Source: Rhizobiaceae bacterium (GTDB lineage: Bacteria > Pseudomonadota > Alphaproteobacteria > Rhizobiales > Rhizobiaceae). From it: 13,118 nucleotides of DNA. Each line of letters begins with the position of its first letter. Within the stretch, counting starts at the first letter, position 1. The stretch is taken from the NCBI GenBank assembly GCA_014380965.1, contig JACMIV010000061.1:1-13118 (forward strand). Reading direction: 5' to 3'. Position numbers and translations under genes: made by a program. Shown piece after piece: positions 6,454 to 12,785 of the stretch. The notes beneath the pieces are model-generated. The model ran no database searches. It was not told the DNA's origin and saw nothing but the letters and a program-made list of their open reading frames with translations.

Positions 6454-6956
6454 GCGTTTCCGACCGTCTCGAAAAGCGAACAGACGAGCGCGTCGTCCGC
6501 ATCTTTGTTTGCCCAGACAACGAAATGGAAGGCTTGGTAGAAGCGCTCGCAAGTCTCGAGGGCGGAACCGAGGAGCCGCTCGGCCTGCTGGCTCGTCGGA
6601 TCGGCGCCCCCGGAGAGAAGCAGGGCGTGGCGGAACATGATCGCGCCCTCGGTCGGCCAGAGATCGAAATGGCCGATGAGAAGCTGCTCGTTGATCCTTG
6701 CCAGAAGCCGCAGCATTTCGACGCGCCGGTGCTCGGGAATCGTCATGTCGAAGGCGCAGCCGAGATGCAGCGCCTCGTTGTCCGGCAGCCAGGCAAATGT
6801 GACGGCATACTCCGAGAAGACACCCTCGACGCTCATTGCGATCTCGTCGTCGCAGTGGCGCTCGAATGCCCAGTCCCGATTCGCCGCGACGAGTTCGATC
6901 ACATCAACCGGGTTGAACTGCCTCTGCAGCTCCGCATCGCCGAAAACCATCCCCAT
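6450..6956 (-). CDS. YbjN-domain protein
   Basis: A 168-residue cytoplasmic protein of the YbjN family, an alpha/beta fold like type III secretion chaperones; E. coli YbjN has been linked to stress and motility phenotypes, but no biochemical role is settled. Recognised by NPVDVIELVAANRDWAFER near the N-terminus, EALHLGCAFDM, RLLARINEQLLIGHFDLW, IMFRHALLLSGG and the closing FHFVVWA. Start 6956 is preferred because GGGGAAG lies about 6-7 bases upstream. Other in-frame starts are ATG 6980, GTG 7004 and ATG 6950. It is first in a run with proC (4-base overlap), an arrangement I recall from other Rhizobiales, and its promoter should lie in the gap to its right. Confidence 0.82.
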   Translation of the reverse strand: MGMVFGDAELQRQFNPVDVIELVAANRDWAFERHCDDEIAMSVEGVFSEYAVTFAWLPDNEALHLGCAFDMTIPEHRRVEMLRLLARINEQLLIGHFDLWPTEGAIMFRHALLLSGGADPTSQQAERLLGSALETCERFYQAFHFVVWANKDADDALVCSLFETVGNA

Positions 6957-7077
6957 TCCGTCTTCCCCGCCCCGATTCATGACGCGGGGCGACCCCGGCC
7001 GCACCCGGATCGCCCCGTCTGAGCGCTGCGTCCGTACCGGGCGTCGCGCTGGGCAGAAGACGTCGTCGCCGACGAAT

Positions 7078-7127
7078 CACCCTTATGAATCAGTGTATAG
7101 ACCGGGATTCATCGGCTTAAGGGGGTG
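7078..7127. repeat. Imperfect inverted repeat in the YbjN upstream gap
   Basis: ATGAATC (7085-7091) pairs perfectly with GATTCAT (7106-7112). Outside it, CACCCTT (7078-7084) pairs with AAGGGGGTG (7119-7127), allowing a six-base bulge on the right arm and two extra G. The loop is 14 bases. It could be an RNA hairpin in the leader of the YbjN transcript or a protein-binding site. No T run follows on either strand. Confidence 0.5.
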
Positions 7128-7249
7128 AACGAAATATTAACGCCTTCGACGAGAAACGCCAGCTGAAGAGCTCGGTGGCAAAGGGGTAAGCGACTCTGCA
7201 GAAACAGCTTTCGAGTCCCGGCAATGACAGGGACAACCTGTTGACCGCC

Positions 7250-7258
7250 TGTGGATAA
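7250..7258 (-). promoter_or_regulatory. Consensus DnaA box (TTATCCACA)
   Basis: The minus strand reads TTATCCACA, the full 9-base DnaA box. It lies just downstream of the UbiK-like stop. Only one box was found in this gap, so DnaA titration or regulation is more plausible than a replication origin. Confidence 0.4.
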
Positions 7259-7273
7259 GCATTGGAACAGACG

Positions 7274-7555
7274 TCAGAGGCCGGCAGCGGGAGCCATGCC
7301 GGCAGGGCTCATCTTCGCCTCGAGGTCGGCAATGCGCTTCTTCAGCGCCTCGTTCTCGAGGCGCGCCTTCGCGGCCATGTCGCGAACCGCTTCGAACTCC
7401 TCCCGCTGGACGAGGTCCATCTGGTTGATGAAGCGTTCGCCCTGCGAGCGGAAGACGGTCTCGAGTTCGCGTCGTACACCTTGAGCGGCGCCCGCGGCAT
7501 CGGTCATCACCCGGGCGAATTCGTCGAGCATGCGGTTCGGGGCACGATTCGTCAT
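7274..7555 (-). CDS. UbiK/BMFP-family accessory factor
   Basis: A 93-residue protein of the membrane-fusogenic/UbiK family (YqiC-like), small coiled-coil trimers. In E. coli, UbiK assists aerobic ubiquinone synthesis. The N-terminal part, NRMLDEFARVMTDAAGAAQG, is the amphipathic region, and GVRRELETVFRSQGERFINQ leads into a coiled coil from about residue 46 to 82 (REEFEAVRDMAAKARLENEALKKRIADLEAK, in two parts), followed by a short Ala/Pro/Gly tail. ATG 7555 has GGAG about 9 bases upstream. A frame running on to 8302 is only the antisense of lgt. It is divergent from lgt with 126 bases between. The exact role in this organism is inferred from the family. Confidence 0.83.
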   Translation of the reverse strand: MTNRAPNRMLDEFARVMTDAAGAAQGVRRELETVFRSQGERFINQMDLVQREEFEAVRDMAAKARLENEALKKRIADLEAKMSPAGMAPAAGL

Positions 7556-7681
7556 GGCAGCGTCTCCGGCTGGTGATATCTCGTCGATGGAGGTAGGGAC
7601 GCGGGGAACGCTTGGCAATGCCGCGCTTGGCCGCCACTCCCCGATCCCTCGGCGCGAAGCCGAAGTCACGAGACGCTCGCC

Positions 7682-8554
7682 ATGATCACCACCGCACCGT
7701 TTGGTGTCCTCGCCTTCCCGAACATCGATCCCGTCTTCCTGGAGATCGGCCCGATCGCGCTCCACTGGTACGGCCTCGCCTATGTCGCCGGCATCCTGTG
7801 CGGCTGGCTCTACGGGCGGGCCCTCGTTTCGAACCCGGAACTCTGGCCGAACGGCGTCTCGCCGATCACGAAGCTCCAGATCGACGACTTCATTCTCTGG
7901 ATCACCGCCGGCATCATCCTCGGCGGGCGGATCGGCTCGATCCTCTTCTACGACTTCCACCGCTACAGCGTCGATCCACTTGCGGCCTTCCGCGTATGGG
8001 AGGGCGGCATGTCCTTCCATGGCGGGCTCATCGGCGTCGTCATAGCGGTCGCGCTCTTCACCTGGAAGAACAGGCTTCCGCTCTGGAGCCTCATCGACGT
8101 CGTCGCCGTCTCGGTGCCGTTCGGGCTCCTCTTCGGCCGCCTCGCGAACTTCATCAATTCCGAGCTCTGGGGCGCGCCGACGACCGTGCCCTGGGCGTTC
8201 GTCTTCCCGAACGGCGGCCCGGAACCGCGTCACCCGACACAGCTCTACGAGGGCCTCCTCGAAGGCGTCCTTCTGTGGCTCGTCCTCCGGCTGCTGACCC
8301 ACCGTTACAAGATGTTCCGCCGCCCCCGCTTCGTCGGCTCCGTCTTTCTCGCGGGCTATGCCATGGCGCGCATCTTCGTCGAGTTCTTCCGGGTTCCCGA
8401 TGTGCAGCTCGGCTATCTCTACGGTGGCTGGCTGACGATGGGCATGGTCCTGTCGCTGCCGATGGTGGTCGTCGCCGCCTGGGGAATGTGGGCGGCGCGC
8501 GAGACGGTCTATGGACCGCGGCCGGAGGAGGCCGAGGCGACGCCTCAGCGATGA
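7682..8554 (+). CDS. lgt: Prolipoprotein diacylglyceryl transferase (Lgt)
   Basis: Inner-membrane enzyme that moves diacylglycerol from phosphatidylglycerol to the lipobox cysteine of prolipoproteins, the first step of lipoprotein maturation. It has 290 residues with several hydrophobic segments. The Lgt signature GRLANFINSELWG is at 152-164, with R153 matching the essential E. coli Arg143. SFHGGLIG (111-118) holds H113, matching His103. HPTQLYE (184-190) and RIFVEFFR (230-237) are the other conserved blocks. The start ATG 7682 has only a weak GAG upstream, but the N-terminus (LAFPNIDPVFLEIGPIALHWYG) is typical of rhizobial Lgt. Its TGA overlaps the ATG of the methyltransferase gene (ATGA at 8551-8554). 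A lipoprotein gene that would be a substrate occurs further on in this window. Confidence 0.96.
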   Translation: MITTAPFGVLAFPNIDPVFLEIGPIALHWYGLAYVAGILCGWLYGRALVSNPELWPNGVSPITKLQIDDFILWITAGIILGGRIGSILFYDFHRYSVDPLAAFRVWEGGMSFHGGLIGVVIAVALFTWKNRLPLWSLIDVVAVSVPFGLLFGRLANFINSELWGAPTTVPWAFVFPNGGPEPRHPTQLYEGLLEGVLLWLVLRLLTHRYKMFRRPRFVGSVFLAGYAMARIFVEFFRVPDVQLGYLYGGWLTMGMVLSLPMVVVAAWGMWAARETVYGPRPEEAEATPQR

Positions 8555-9798
8555 GCACGCGGCCGAACGCGCTGGAACGACTGATCGCGGACATCGTCGC
8601 CCGCGAAGGGCCGATCACGGTCGAGCGCTACTGGGATCTTGCGCTCTTCCACCCGGAGCATGGCTACTACACCAGCCGCGATCCGTTCGGAGCGACCGGA
8701 GATTTCGTGACCGCTCCCGAGGTCAGCCAGATGTTCGGCGAACTCCTCGGCGCCTGGATCGTGGCGGCCTGGCGCGCGCTCGGCGCCCCATCGCCCTTCG
8801 TCTTCGCCGAGATGGGTCCGGGGCGCGGCACGCTGATGGCCGACATGCTGCGCACCGCACGGCAGATCGACAAGGCGTTCTTGAACGCGGCACGCATCGT
8901 GCTGGTGGAGACGAGCGATCGGCTGGCACTGGTTCAGTCACGGAGGCTGGACGCGTTCGACCTGCCGATCCGCCATGTGAAGCGGCTGGCGGATGTCGGG
9001 GCCGGGCCATTGCTGCTGGTCGCCAACGAGCTGTTCGATGCGGTGGCAATACGGCAGCTCGTGCGGGTGGGGGATGGTTGGCGCGAGAGGCGCGTCGGGC
9101 TGGATGCGGAGGGGCGTTTGGAGTTCACGGTCGCAGCGCAAGGCGATGGTGCCGCGGACTTCGACGCCGCATACCCCCCTCTGTCTTGCCGGACATCTCC
9201 CCCTCAAGGGGGGAGAACAGGCAGCTTCGGCGACATGCCGATCTCCCTCCTTGAGGGGGAGATGTCCGGCAGGACAGAGGGGGGTGCTTCGCGTGATCTT
9301 CAGACATCCTCCATCCTCTCCAGCGCTATCCTCGAACTCTCCCCACAACGCCTCGCCATCGCAGACACCATCGCTGCGAAAATCGCCTCGTACGGGGGCG
9401 CGGCTCTCATCATCGACTACGGCCATGCGAAGAGCGGCTACGGCGACACGCTCCAGGCTGTGAAGCACCACGCCTTCGCCGATCCGCTTGCCGCACCCGG
9501 CGAACGCGACATCACCAGCCATGTCGATTTCGAGAGCCTCGCCGAACGGTTCGCCGCCGCCGGACTTACAGTCGCGCCGATCATGGAGCAGGGCGAATTC
9601 CTCCTCCGACTGGGACTTGCAGAGCGCGCCGGCGCCCTCGGCCGCGACCGCTCGGCGGAAGAGGCCGCCGCCATCGAAGCGGCAGCACGACGTCTCGCAG
9701 GTACAGGAAAAGCCGAAATGGGGAGCCTGTTCAAAGTCTTGGCCGCCTCGTCCATGCACTTTCCAATGCCGCCGTTTCCCTCGCAATCCCTTGATTGA
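8551..9798 (+). CDS. MidA/NDUFAF7-like SAM-dependent methyltransferase with repeat-derived insert
   Basis: Class I SAM methyltransferase of the family that contains NDUFAF7/MidA, which in eukaryotes methylates an arginine of a complex I subunit; the bacterial substrate is not established. Family blocks: ITVERYWDLALFHPEHGYYT (22-41), the GDFVTAPEVSQMFGELLG block, SAM loop AEMGPGRGTLM (86-96), VANELFDA (158-165), LELSPQR (261-267), IIDYGH (287-292), GDTLQAVKHHAF and QGEFLLRLG (347-355). It has 415 residues, about 40-50 more than usual. The excess coincides with residues 208-245, which are encoded by a 113-bp palindrome. Both sides remain in one frame and the catalytic half is intact. It is translationally coupled to lgt and followed by pgeF after 33 bases. 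Confidence 0.9.
   Translation: MSTRPNALERLIADIVAREGPITVERYWDLALFHPEHGYYTSRDPFGATGDFVTAPEVSQMFGELLGAWIVAAWRALGAPSPFVFAEMGPGRGTLMADMLRTARQIDKAFLNAARIVLVETSDRLALVQSRRLDAFDLPIRHVKRLADVGAGPLLLVANELFDAVAIRQLVRVGDGWRERRVGLDAEGRLEFTVAAQGDGAADFDAAYPPLSCRTSPPQGGRTGSFGDMPISLLEGEMSGRTEGGASRDLQTSSILSSAILELSPQRLAIADTIAAKIASYGGAALIIDYGHAKSGYGDTLQAVKHHAFADPLAAPGERDITSHVDFESLAERFAAAGLTVAPIMEQGEFLLRLGLAERAGALGRDRSAEEAAAIEAAARRLAGTGKAEMGSLFKVLAASSMHFPMPPFPSQSLD
9173..9285. repeat. Palindromic repeat element within the MidA-like gene
   Basis: Left arm 9173-9216 and right arm 9242-9285 are reverse complements at 42 of 44 positions, around a 25-base centre. Each arm reads inward ACCCCCCTCTGTC, then TGCCGGACATCTCC, then CCCTCAAGG. 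The style matches dispersed palindromic repeats that I recall from Rhizobiales intergenic DNA. Both strands translate to similar peptides (PPLSCRTSPPQGG and LEGEMSG[RK]TEGG). No clear target-site duplication is seen at the edges. Confidence 0.88.
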
Positions 9799-9831
9799 CA
9801 TCCCCCTCCCCCTCGACGACGATCCCGCGCC

Positions 9832-10641
9832 ATGACCGATGAGCTGCAGACATCCGCCCCCGCGATCCGCGACGCCGACCTCGTGCGGGACGCCTCGTTC
9901 GCCTCCTCGGCTGGCATACGCCACGCCTTCTTCACCCGCCGCGGCGGCGTGTCGACGGGCATCTACGCCGGGCTGAACATGGGCATCGGCTCGAAGGACG
10001 ATCCGGACGCCGTCCGGCAGAACCGCACGCGGGCGCTTGCCGTCCTCGGCGTAGACGGCCCCGAAGTGGTTACGCCGTGGCAGATCCATTCGGCGAAGGC
10101 GGTGGTCGTCACAGAACCCTTCGCCGGCGACCGGGCGCAGGCGGACGGGATCGTGACGCGGACACCCGGCCTGGCCATTGGCGTCGTCACAGCCGATTGC
10201 GGGCCGATCCTCTTCGCAGATATCACTGCCGGCGTCGTCGGTGCTGCCCATGCCGGCTGGAAGGGCGCGGCCGGCGGCGTGCTGGAGGCGACGATCGAGG
10301 CGATGGAAAGCTGCGGCGCGACGCGGGGCGGCATCGTCGCGGTGCTGGGTCCGACGATCACGCAAGGCAACTACGAGGTTGGCGCCGACATGCTGGAGGC
10401 CGTGCTGGCAAAGGACGCGACCGCAGCCCCATTCTTCGTGGTCGGAAAGGCCGCCGACAAGCGGCAGTTCGACCTGCCGGGTTATATCGTGGCGCGTCTC
10501 GATGCGGCAGGCGTGACCGCGAGCTTCGTCGGGCGTTGCACATACGGCGAAGAGGACCACTTCTTTTCCTTCCGCCGGACGACACATCGTGGCGAGCCGG
10601 ACTACGGCCGCCAGCTCGCCGCCATCGCCATCGCGCGATAG
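9832..10641 (+). CDS. pgeF: Peptidoglycan editing factor / purine nucleoside phosphorylase-type laccase-domain protein (PgeF)
   Basis: A 269-residue cytoplasmic protein of the YfiH/LACC1 family. Members are called peptidoglycan editing factor PgeF in E. coli, and several act as purine nucleoside phosphorylase/adenosine deaminase. The zinc-site triad of the family is present: H86 (TPWQIHS), C123 (VVTADCGPIL) and H140 (AAHAGWKGAAGG). Other family blocks are FFTRRGGVSTG (33-43) and the near-terminal FFSFRR...GRQLAAI. The ADCGP and GPTITQGNYEVG loops vary slightly from the common ADCVP and GPCI forms. The ATG at 9832 lacks a clear Shine-Dalgarno, so coupling to the methyltransferase gene 33 bases upstream is plausible. 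Confidence 0.93.
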   Translation: MTDELQTSAPAIRDADLVRDASFASSAGIRHAFFTRRGGVSTGIYAGLNMGIGSKDDPDAVRQNRTRALAVLGVDGPEVVTPWQIHSAKAVVVTEPFAGDRAQADGIVTRTPGLAIGVVTADCGPILFADITAGVVGAAHAGWKGAAGGVLEATIEAMESCGATRGGIVAVLGPTITQGNYEVGADMLEAVLAKDATAAPFFVVGKAADKRQFDLPGYIVARLDAAGVTASFVGRCTYGEEDHFFSFRRTTHRGEPDYGRQLAAIAIAR

Positions 10642-10647
10642 GCGCCC

Positions 10648-10701
10648 GATCGTCGACACCCCGATCATCGACCAAGGGGGCATCGACGACGATCATCGAC
10701 C
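10648..10701 (+). repeat. Short direct repeats upstream of the M24-family gene
   Basis: GATCATCGACC occurs at 10663-10673 and 10691-10701, with a near copy GATCGTCGACA at 10648-10658. They fill most of the 76 bases between pgeF and the M24-family start. They may be regulator half-sites or a small local duplication. Confidence 0.45.
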
Positions 10702-10717
10702 GACAGGGATCTCTTCC

Positions 10718-11866
10718 ATGCTGCATTTCTCGCGCGACGAATTCGATGCCCGCCGCGACCGGCTGATCGTCGAGATGACCGAGCGCAAGCTCGATGCGAT
10801 GCTGATCTTCGCCCAGGAGTCCATGTACTGGCTGACGGGCTACGACAGTTTCGGCTTCTGCTTCTTTCAATGCCTCGTCGTGAAGGCGGACGGCGAGATG
10901 CGCCTTCTCACCCGCTCGGCCGACCTTCGCCAAGCCCGGCACACCTCGATCCTCGAAACCATCCTCGTCTGGCGCGACCGGGGCGCGGCGGATCCGACCA
11001 TCGATCTGCGCGACATGCTGGACGAAATGGGTCTTCTCGGTACGAAGATCGGCGTTGAATGGGGAACGCACGGCTTGACGGCGGCGAACGGTCGCCTCGT
11101 CGAAGCAAAGCTCGGCTCCTTCGCCGCGCTGAAGGACGCATCGGACCTCGTCGGCTCGCTCCGCGTCATCAAGAGCCCGGCGGAGATCGGCTATATCCGA
11201 GAGGCCGCGAGGCTCGCCGACGATGCCTTCGAGGCGATGCTGCCTCTGGTGAAACCCGGCGCCGACGAGGCGGACCTTCTCCACACCCTGCAAGGCTCCG
11301 TGCTGAAGGCCGGCGGCGACTATCCCGCCAATCCCTTCATCATCGGGTCCGGCCCCGACGCGCTGCTCTGCCGCTACAAGTCCGGGCGCCGGAAGCTCGA
11401 GGCCAAGGACCAGCTCACTCTCGAATGGGCCGGCGTCAAGGCGCAATATCACGCGGCGCTGATGCGGACGGTCGTCGTCGGGACGCCGAGCCAGCGCCAT
11501 GTCGAGCTCTTCGGCGCGGCTAAGGAGGCGCTTCTCGCGGTCGAGGAGGCGATGCGGCCCGGCCGGACGTTCGGCGAGGTCTTCGACGCCCATGCCGGCG
11601 TCATGGAAACCCACGAACTCGTCCGCCATCGCCTCAGCGCATGCGGCTACTCGCTCGGCGCCCGCTACGCGCCGTCCTGGATGGAGCAGCAGATGTTCGT
11701 CTCCGGCAATACCGATCCGATCGTACCGGGCATGACGCTTTTCGCCCACATGATCATCATGGACTCCGATACGGGCACCGCCATGACGCTCGGCCGCACC
11801 TATCTCACGACGCAAGGGGCGCCGGAGCCGCTCTCGCGCCTGCCGATCGAACTCACGAGCGTCTGA
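10718..11866 (+). CDS. M24-fold (creatinase/aminopeptidase P-like) protein without standard metal ligands
   Basis: A 382-residue two-domain protein: an N-terminal creatinase-type domain (about 1-145) and a C-terminal pita-bread fold (about 152-382). Start ATG 10718 has AGGGA 8 bases upstream; a longer frame to 10589 only adds sequence overlapping pgeF. M24 metallopeptidases use two Asp, a His and two Glu for metal. Here the first Asp position is E236 (LTLEWAG), the second is A247 (YHAALMRT instead of YxSDxTRT), the His position is Y311 (CGYSLGARY), and the Glu after GM is H344 (PGMTLFAH). The GYS[IL]G loop recalls the creatinase and ectoine hydrolase branch. A hydrolase of small C-N compounds is more likely than a true Xaa-Pro peptidase. 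The substrate is unknown. Confidence 0.82.
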   Translation: MLHFSRDEFDARRDRLIVEMTERKLDAMLIFAQESMYWLTGYDSFGFCFFQCLVVKADGEMRLLTRSADLRQARHTSILETILVWRDRGAADPTIDLRDMLDEMGLLGTKIGVEWGTHGLTAANGRLVEAKLGSFAALKDASDLVGSLRVIKSPAEIGYIREAARLADDAFEAMLPLVKPGADEADLLHTLQGSVLKAGGDYPANPFIIGSGPDALLCRYKSGRRKLEAKDQLTLEWAGVKAQYHAALMRTVVVGTPSQRHVELFGAAKEALLAVEEAMRPGRTFGEVFDAHAGVMETHELVRHRLSACGYSLGARYAPSWMEQQMFVSGNTDPIVPGMTLFAHMIIMDSDTGTAMTLGRTYLTTQGAPEPLSRLPIELTSV

Positions 11867-11896
11867 CGGACGCGCGGAACGCGCCGCGAGGGAGGG

Positions 11897-11911
11897 TTAA
11901 GGCTTTGTTAC
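11897..11911 (+). promoter_or_regulatory. Candidate CtrA-binding site upstream of lipoprotein gene
   Basis: TTAAGGCTTTGTTAC matches the alphaproteobacterial CtrA pattern TTAA-N7-TTAA at seven of eight fixed positions. It lies 47 bases before the GTG start of the lipoprotein gene, in the short gap after the M24-family stop. Pattern match only. Confidence 0.3.
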
Positions 11912-11958
11912 CGCCTTCACTCTACATCGGGCAAGGCCAAACGCAGGGAGAATGGCGC

Positions 11959-12603
11959 GTGACACTGGCGACAGGCACCCGGCTCAGACCCGCCATCGTC
12001 CTTTGCGCGCTCCTGTCGGCGACCCTCCTTGCCGCCTGCACCCGCTCCGTCGATCCGACGATGGGCATGGTTCCACCCGCCGAAATCGGGCCGAGCACCG
12101 GCCCGGTGGAAGATGCCGTCGTTTCCTTGCCGCCCGTTGCCGGGGTGGGGGTGTCTGCCGTCCCGCCGGCCGGCTCCTTTCAAACAGCGACCCCTCTCAT
12201 TTCGGCCGCCACGATGACGCCGAGAGCCGGCGCAGGGGGTGAGGGGCCGATCCAGTTCCTGCCCGTCGTCGGCGCGCCGCCGCAAAAGGTCGGCCTCCTC
12301 TCGGACGCGCTCGGACGCAGCGCAGCCGAAAGCGGCGTCGCGATCCTGCCATCCGGCGGCTCCGTCGCTCCACGTCGCCTAAAGGGCTATCTCTCCGCCC
12401 TTAGCGAGGGGCCCGAGACTGTGGTCGTCTACGTCTGGGACGTCGTCGATCCCGCGGGCAACCGCGTCAACCGGATTCAAGGCCAGCATCGGGTAGCGGC
12501 GACTGCCGCGGATCCCTGGGATGCCGTCGACGCGGCAGCGCTTGCGGCCATCGCCGAGGAGACGATCGACGCGTTCCTGCGCCAGGGCTCGGCCTCCGGT
12601 TGA
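11959..12603 (+). CDS. Putative lipoprotein, conserved hypothetical
   Basis: A 214-residue exported lipoprotein starting at GTG 11959, with AGGGAG 8 bases upstream. A signal peptide with an Arg-rich start and hydrophobic core (11-24) ends in the lipobox LAAC, with C27 as the site for Lgt and signal peptidase II. Asp is not at +2, so outer-membrane sorting is expected. Residues 29-98 are Pro/Ala/Gly-rich and probably disordered. A compact C-terminal domain (about 97-207) contains IQFLPVVGAPPQKVGLL, LKGYLSALSEG, VVVYVWDVVDPAGNRV and a final helix EETIDAFLRQG. It resembles uncharacterised lipoproteins of Rhizobiales as I remember them; no function is known to me. It precedes prs but a hairpin lies between them. 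Confidence 0.8.
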   Translation: MTLATGTRLRPAIVLCALLSATLLAACTRSVDPTMGMVPPAEIGPSTGPVEDAVVSLPPVAGVGVSAVPPAGSFQTATPLISAATMTPRAGAGGEGPIQFLPVVGAPPQKVGLLSDALGRSAAESGVAILPSGGSVAPRRLKGYLSALSEGPETVVVYVWDVVDPAGNRVNRIQGQHRVAATAADPWDAVDAAALAAIAEETIDAFLRQGSASG

Positions 12604-12640
12604 GCCCCCTGCCCACCCGTTTACTGCAATGCACATCAAT

Positions 12641-12676
12641 CCGCTTCGCCGGGCCTTCGCTGGGCCGAAGCGGTTT
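12641..12676 (+). terminator. Candidate hairpin terminator after the lipoprotein gene
   Basis: CCGCTTCG (12641-12648) pairs perfectly with CGAAGCGG (12666-12673), and the right arm is followed by TTT. The loop is 17 bases. The T tract is short, so termination may be partial. It lies 38 bases past the lipoprotein stop and 110 before prs. Confidence 0.45.
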
Positions 12677-12785
12677 GACTCTTCACCCGTAGTCGTTAAT
12701 CACCCTTGCGCGTCGGACGGTGGCGACCGGCCCCGACAGCGCCCGCCGGCGGCAAGGACATCGCGATCGTGACAGGTTTGAGACG

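Larger units (their letters stand above)
6957..7273. other. Gene-free gap with GANTC cluster, inverted repeat and DnaA box
   Basis: No reading frame here looks like a gene and no tRNA fold is seen. The gap separates two minus-strand genes. It is AT-richer than its surroundings, especially 7074-7140, and contains five GANTC sites (7074, 7087, 7106, 7192, 7213), an imperfect inverted repeat (7078-7127) and a consensus DnaA box (7250-7258, minus). It should carry the promoter of the YbjN-proC-csaA run; a TATACA (7094-7099, minus) is a possible -10 without a good -35. Confidence 0.6.

Noticed and set aside
7205..7225. GTCCC...GGGAC stem as terminator of the UbiK-like gene
   Set aside because: The stem is 5 bp with a 10-base loop and no T tract.
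7074..7258. Chromosomal replication origin
   Set aside because: Only one DnaA box was found, with no AT-rich unwinding region or usual origin neighbours such as hemE, parAB or repC.
6900..7273. tRNA or small structured RNA in the gap
   Set aside because: No cloverleaf, CCA end or T-loop motif could be found on either strand.
7612..8550. Upstream extension of the methyltransferase frame through lgt
   Set aside because: The extension is a shifted reading of lgt; the ATG at 8551 overlapping the lgt stop begins the family's normal N-terminus.
9173..9285. Intrinsic terminator or CRISPR-like repeat
   Set aside because: The palindrome lies inside an intact coding frame, has no T run after it, and occurs once in the window with no spacers.
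8938..10683. Minus-strand open frame of 581 codons opposite the methyltransferase and pgeF
   Set aside because: It spans two recognised plus-strand genes and the palindrome, and its translation shows no family motif.
10358..11815. Minus-strand open frame of 485 codons opposite the M24-family gene
   Set aside because: Shadow of a recognised gene in GC-rich DNA.
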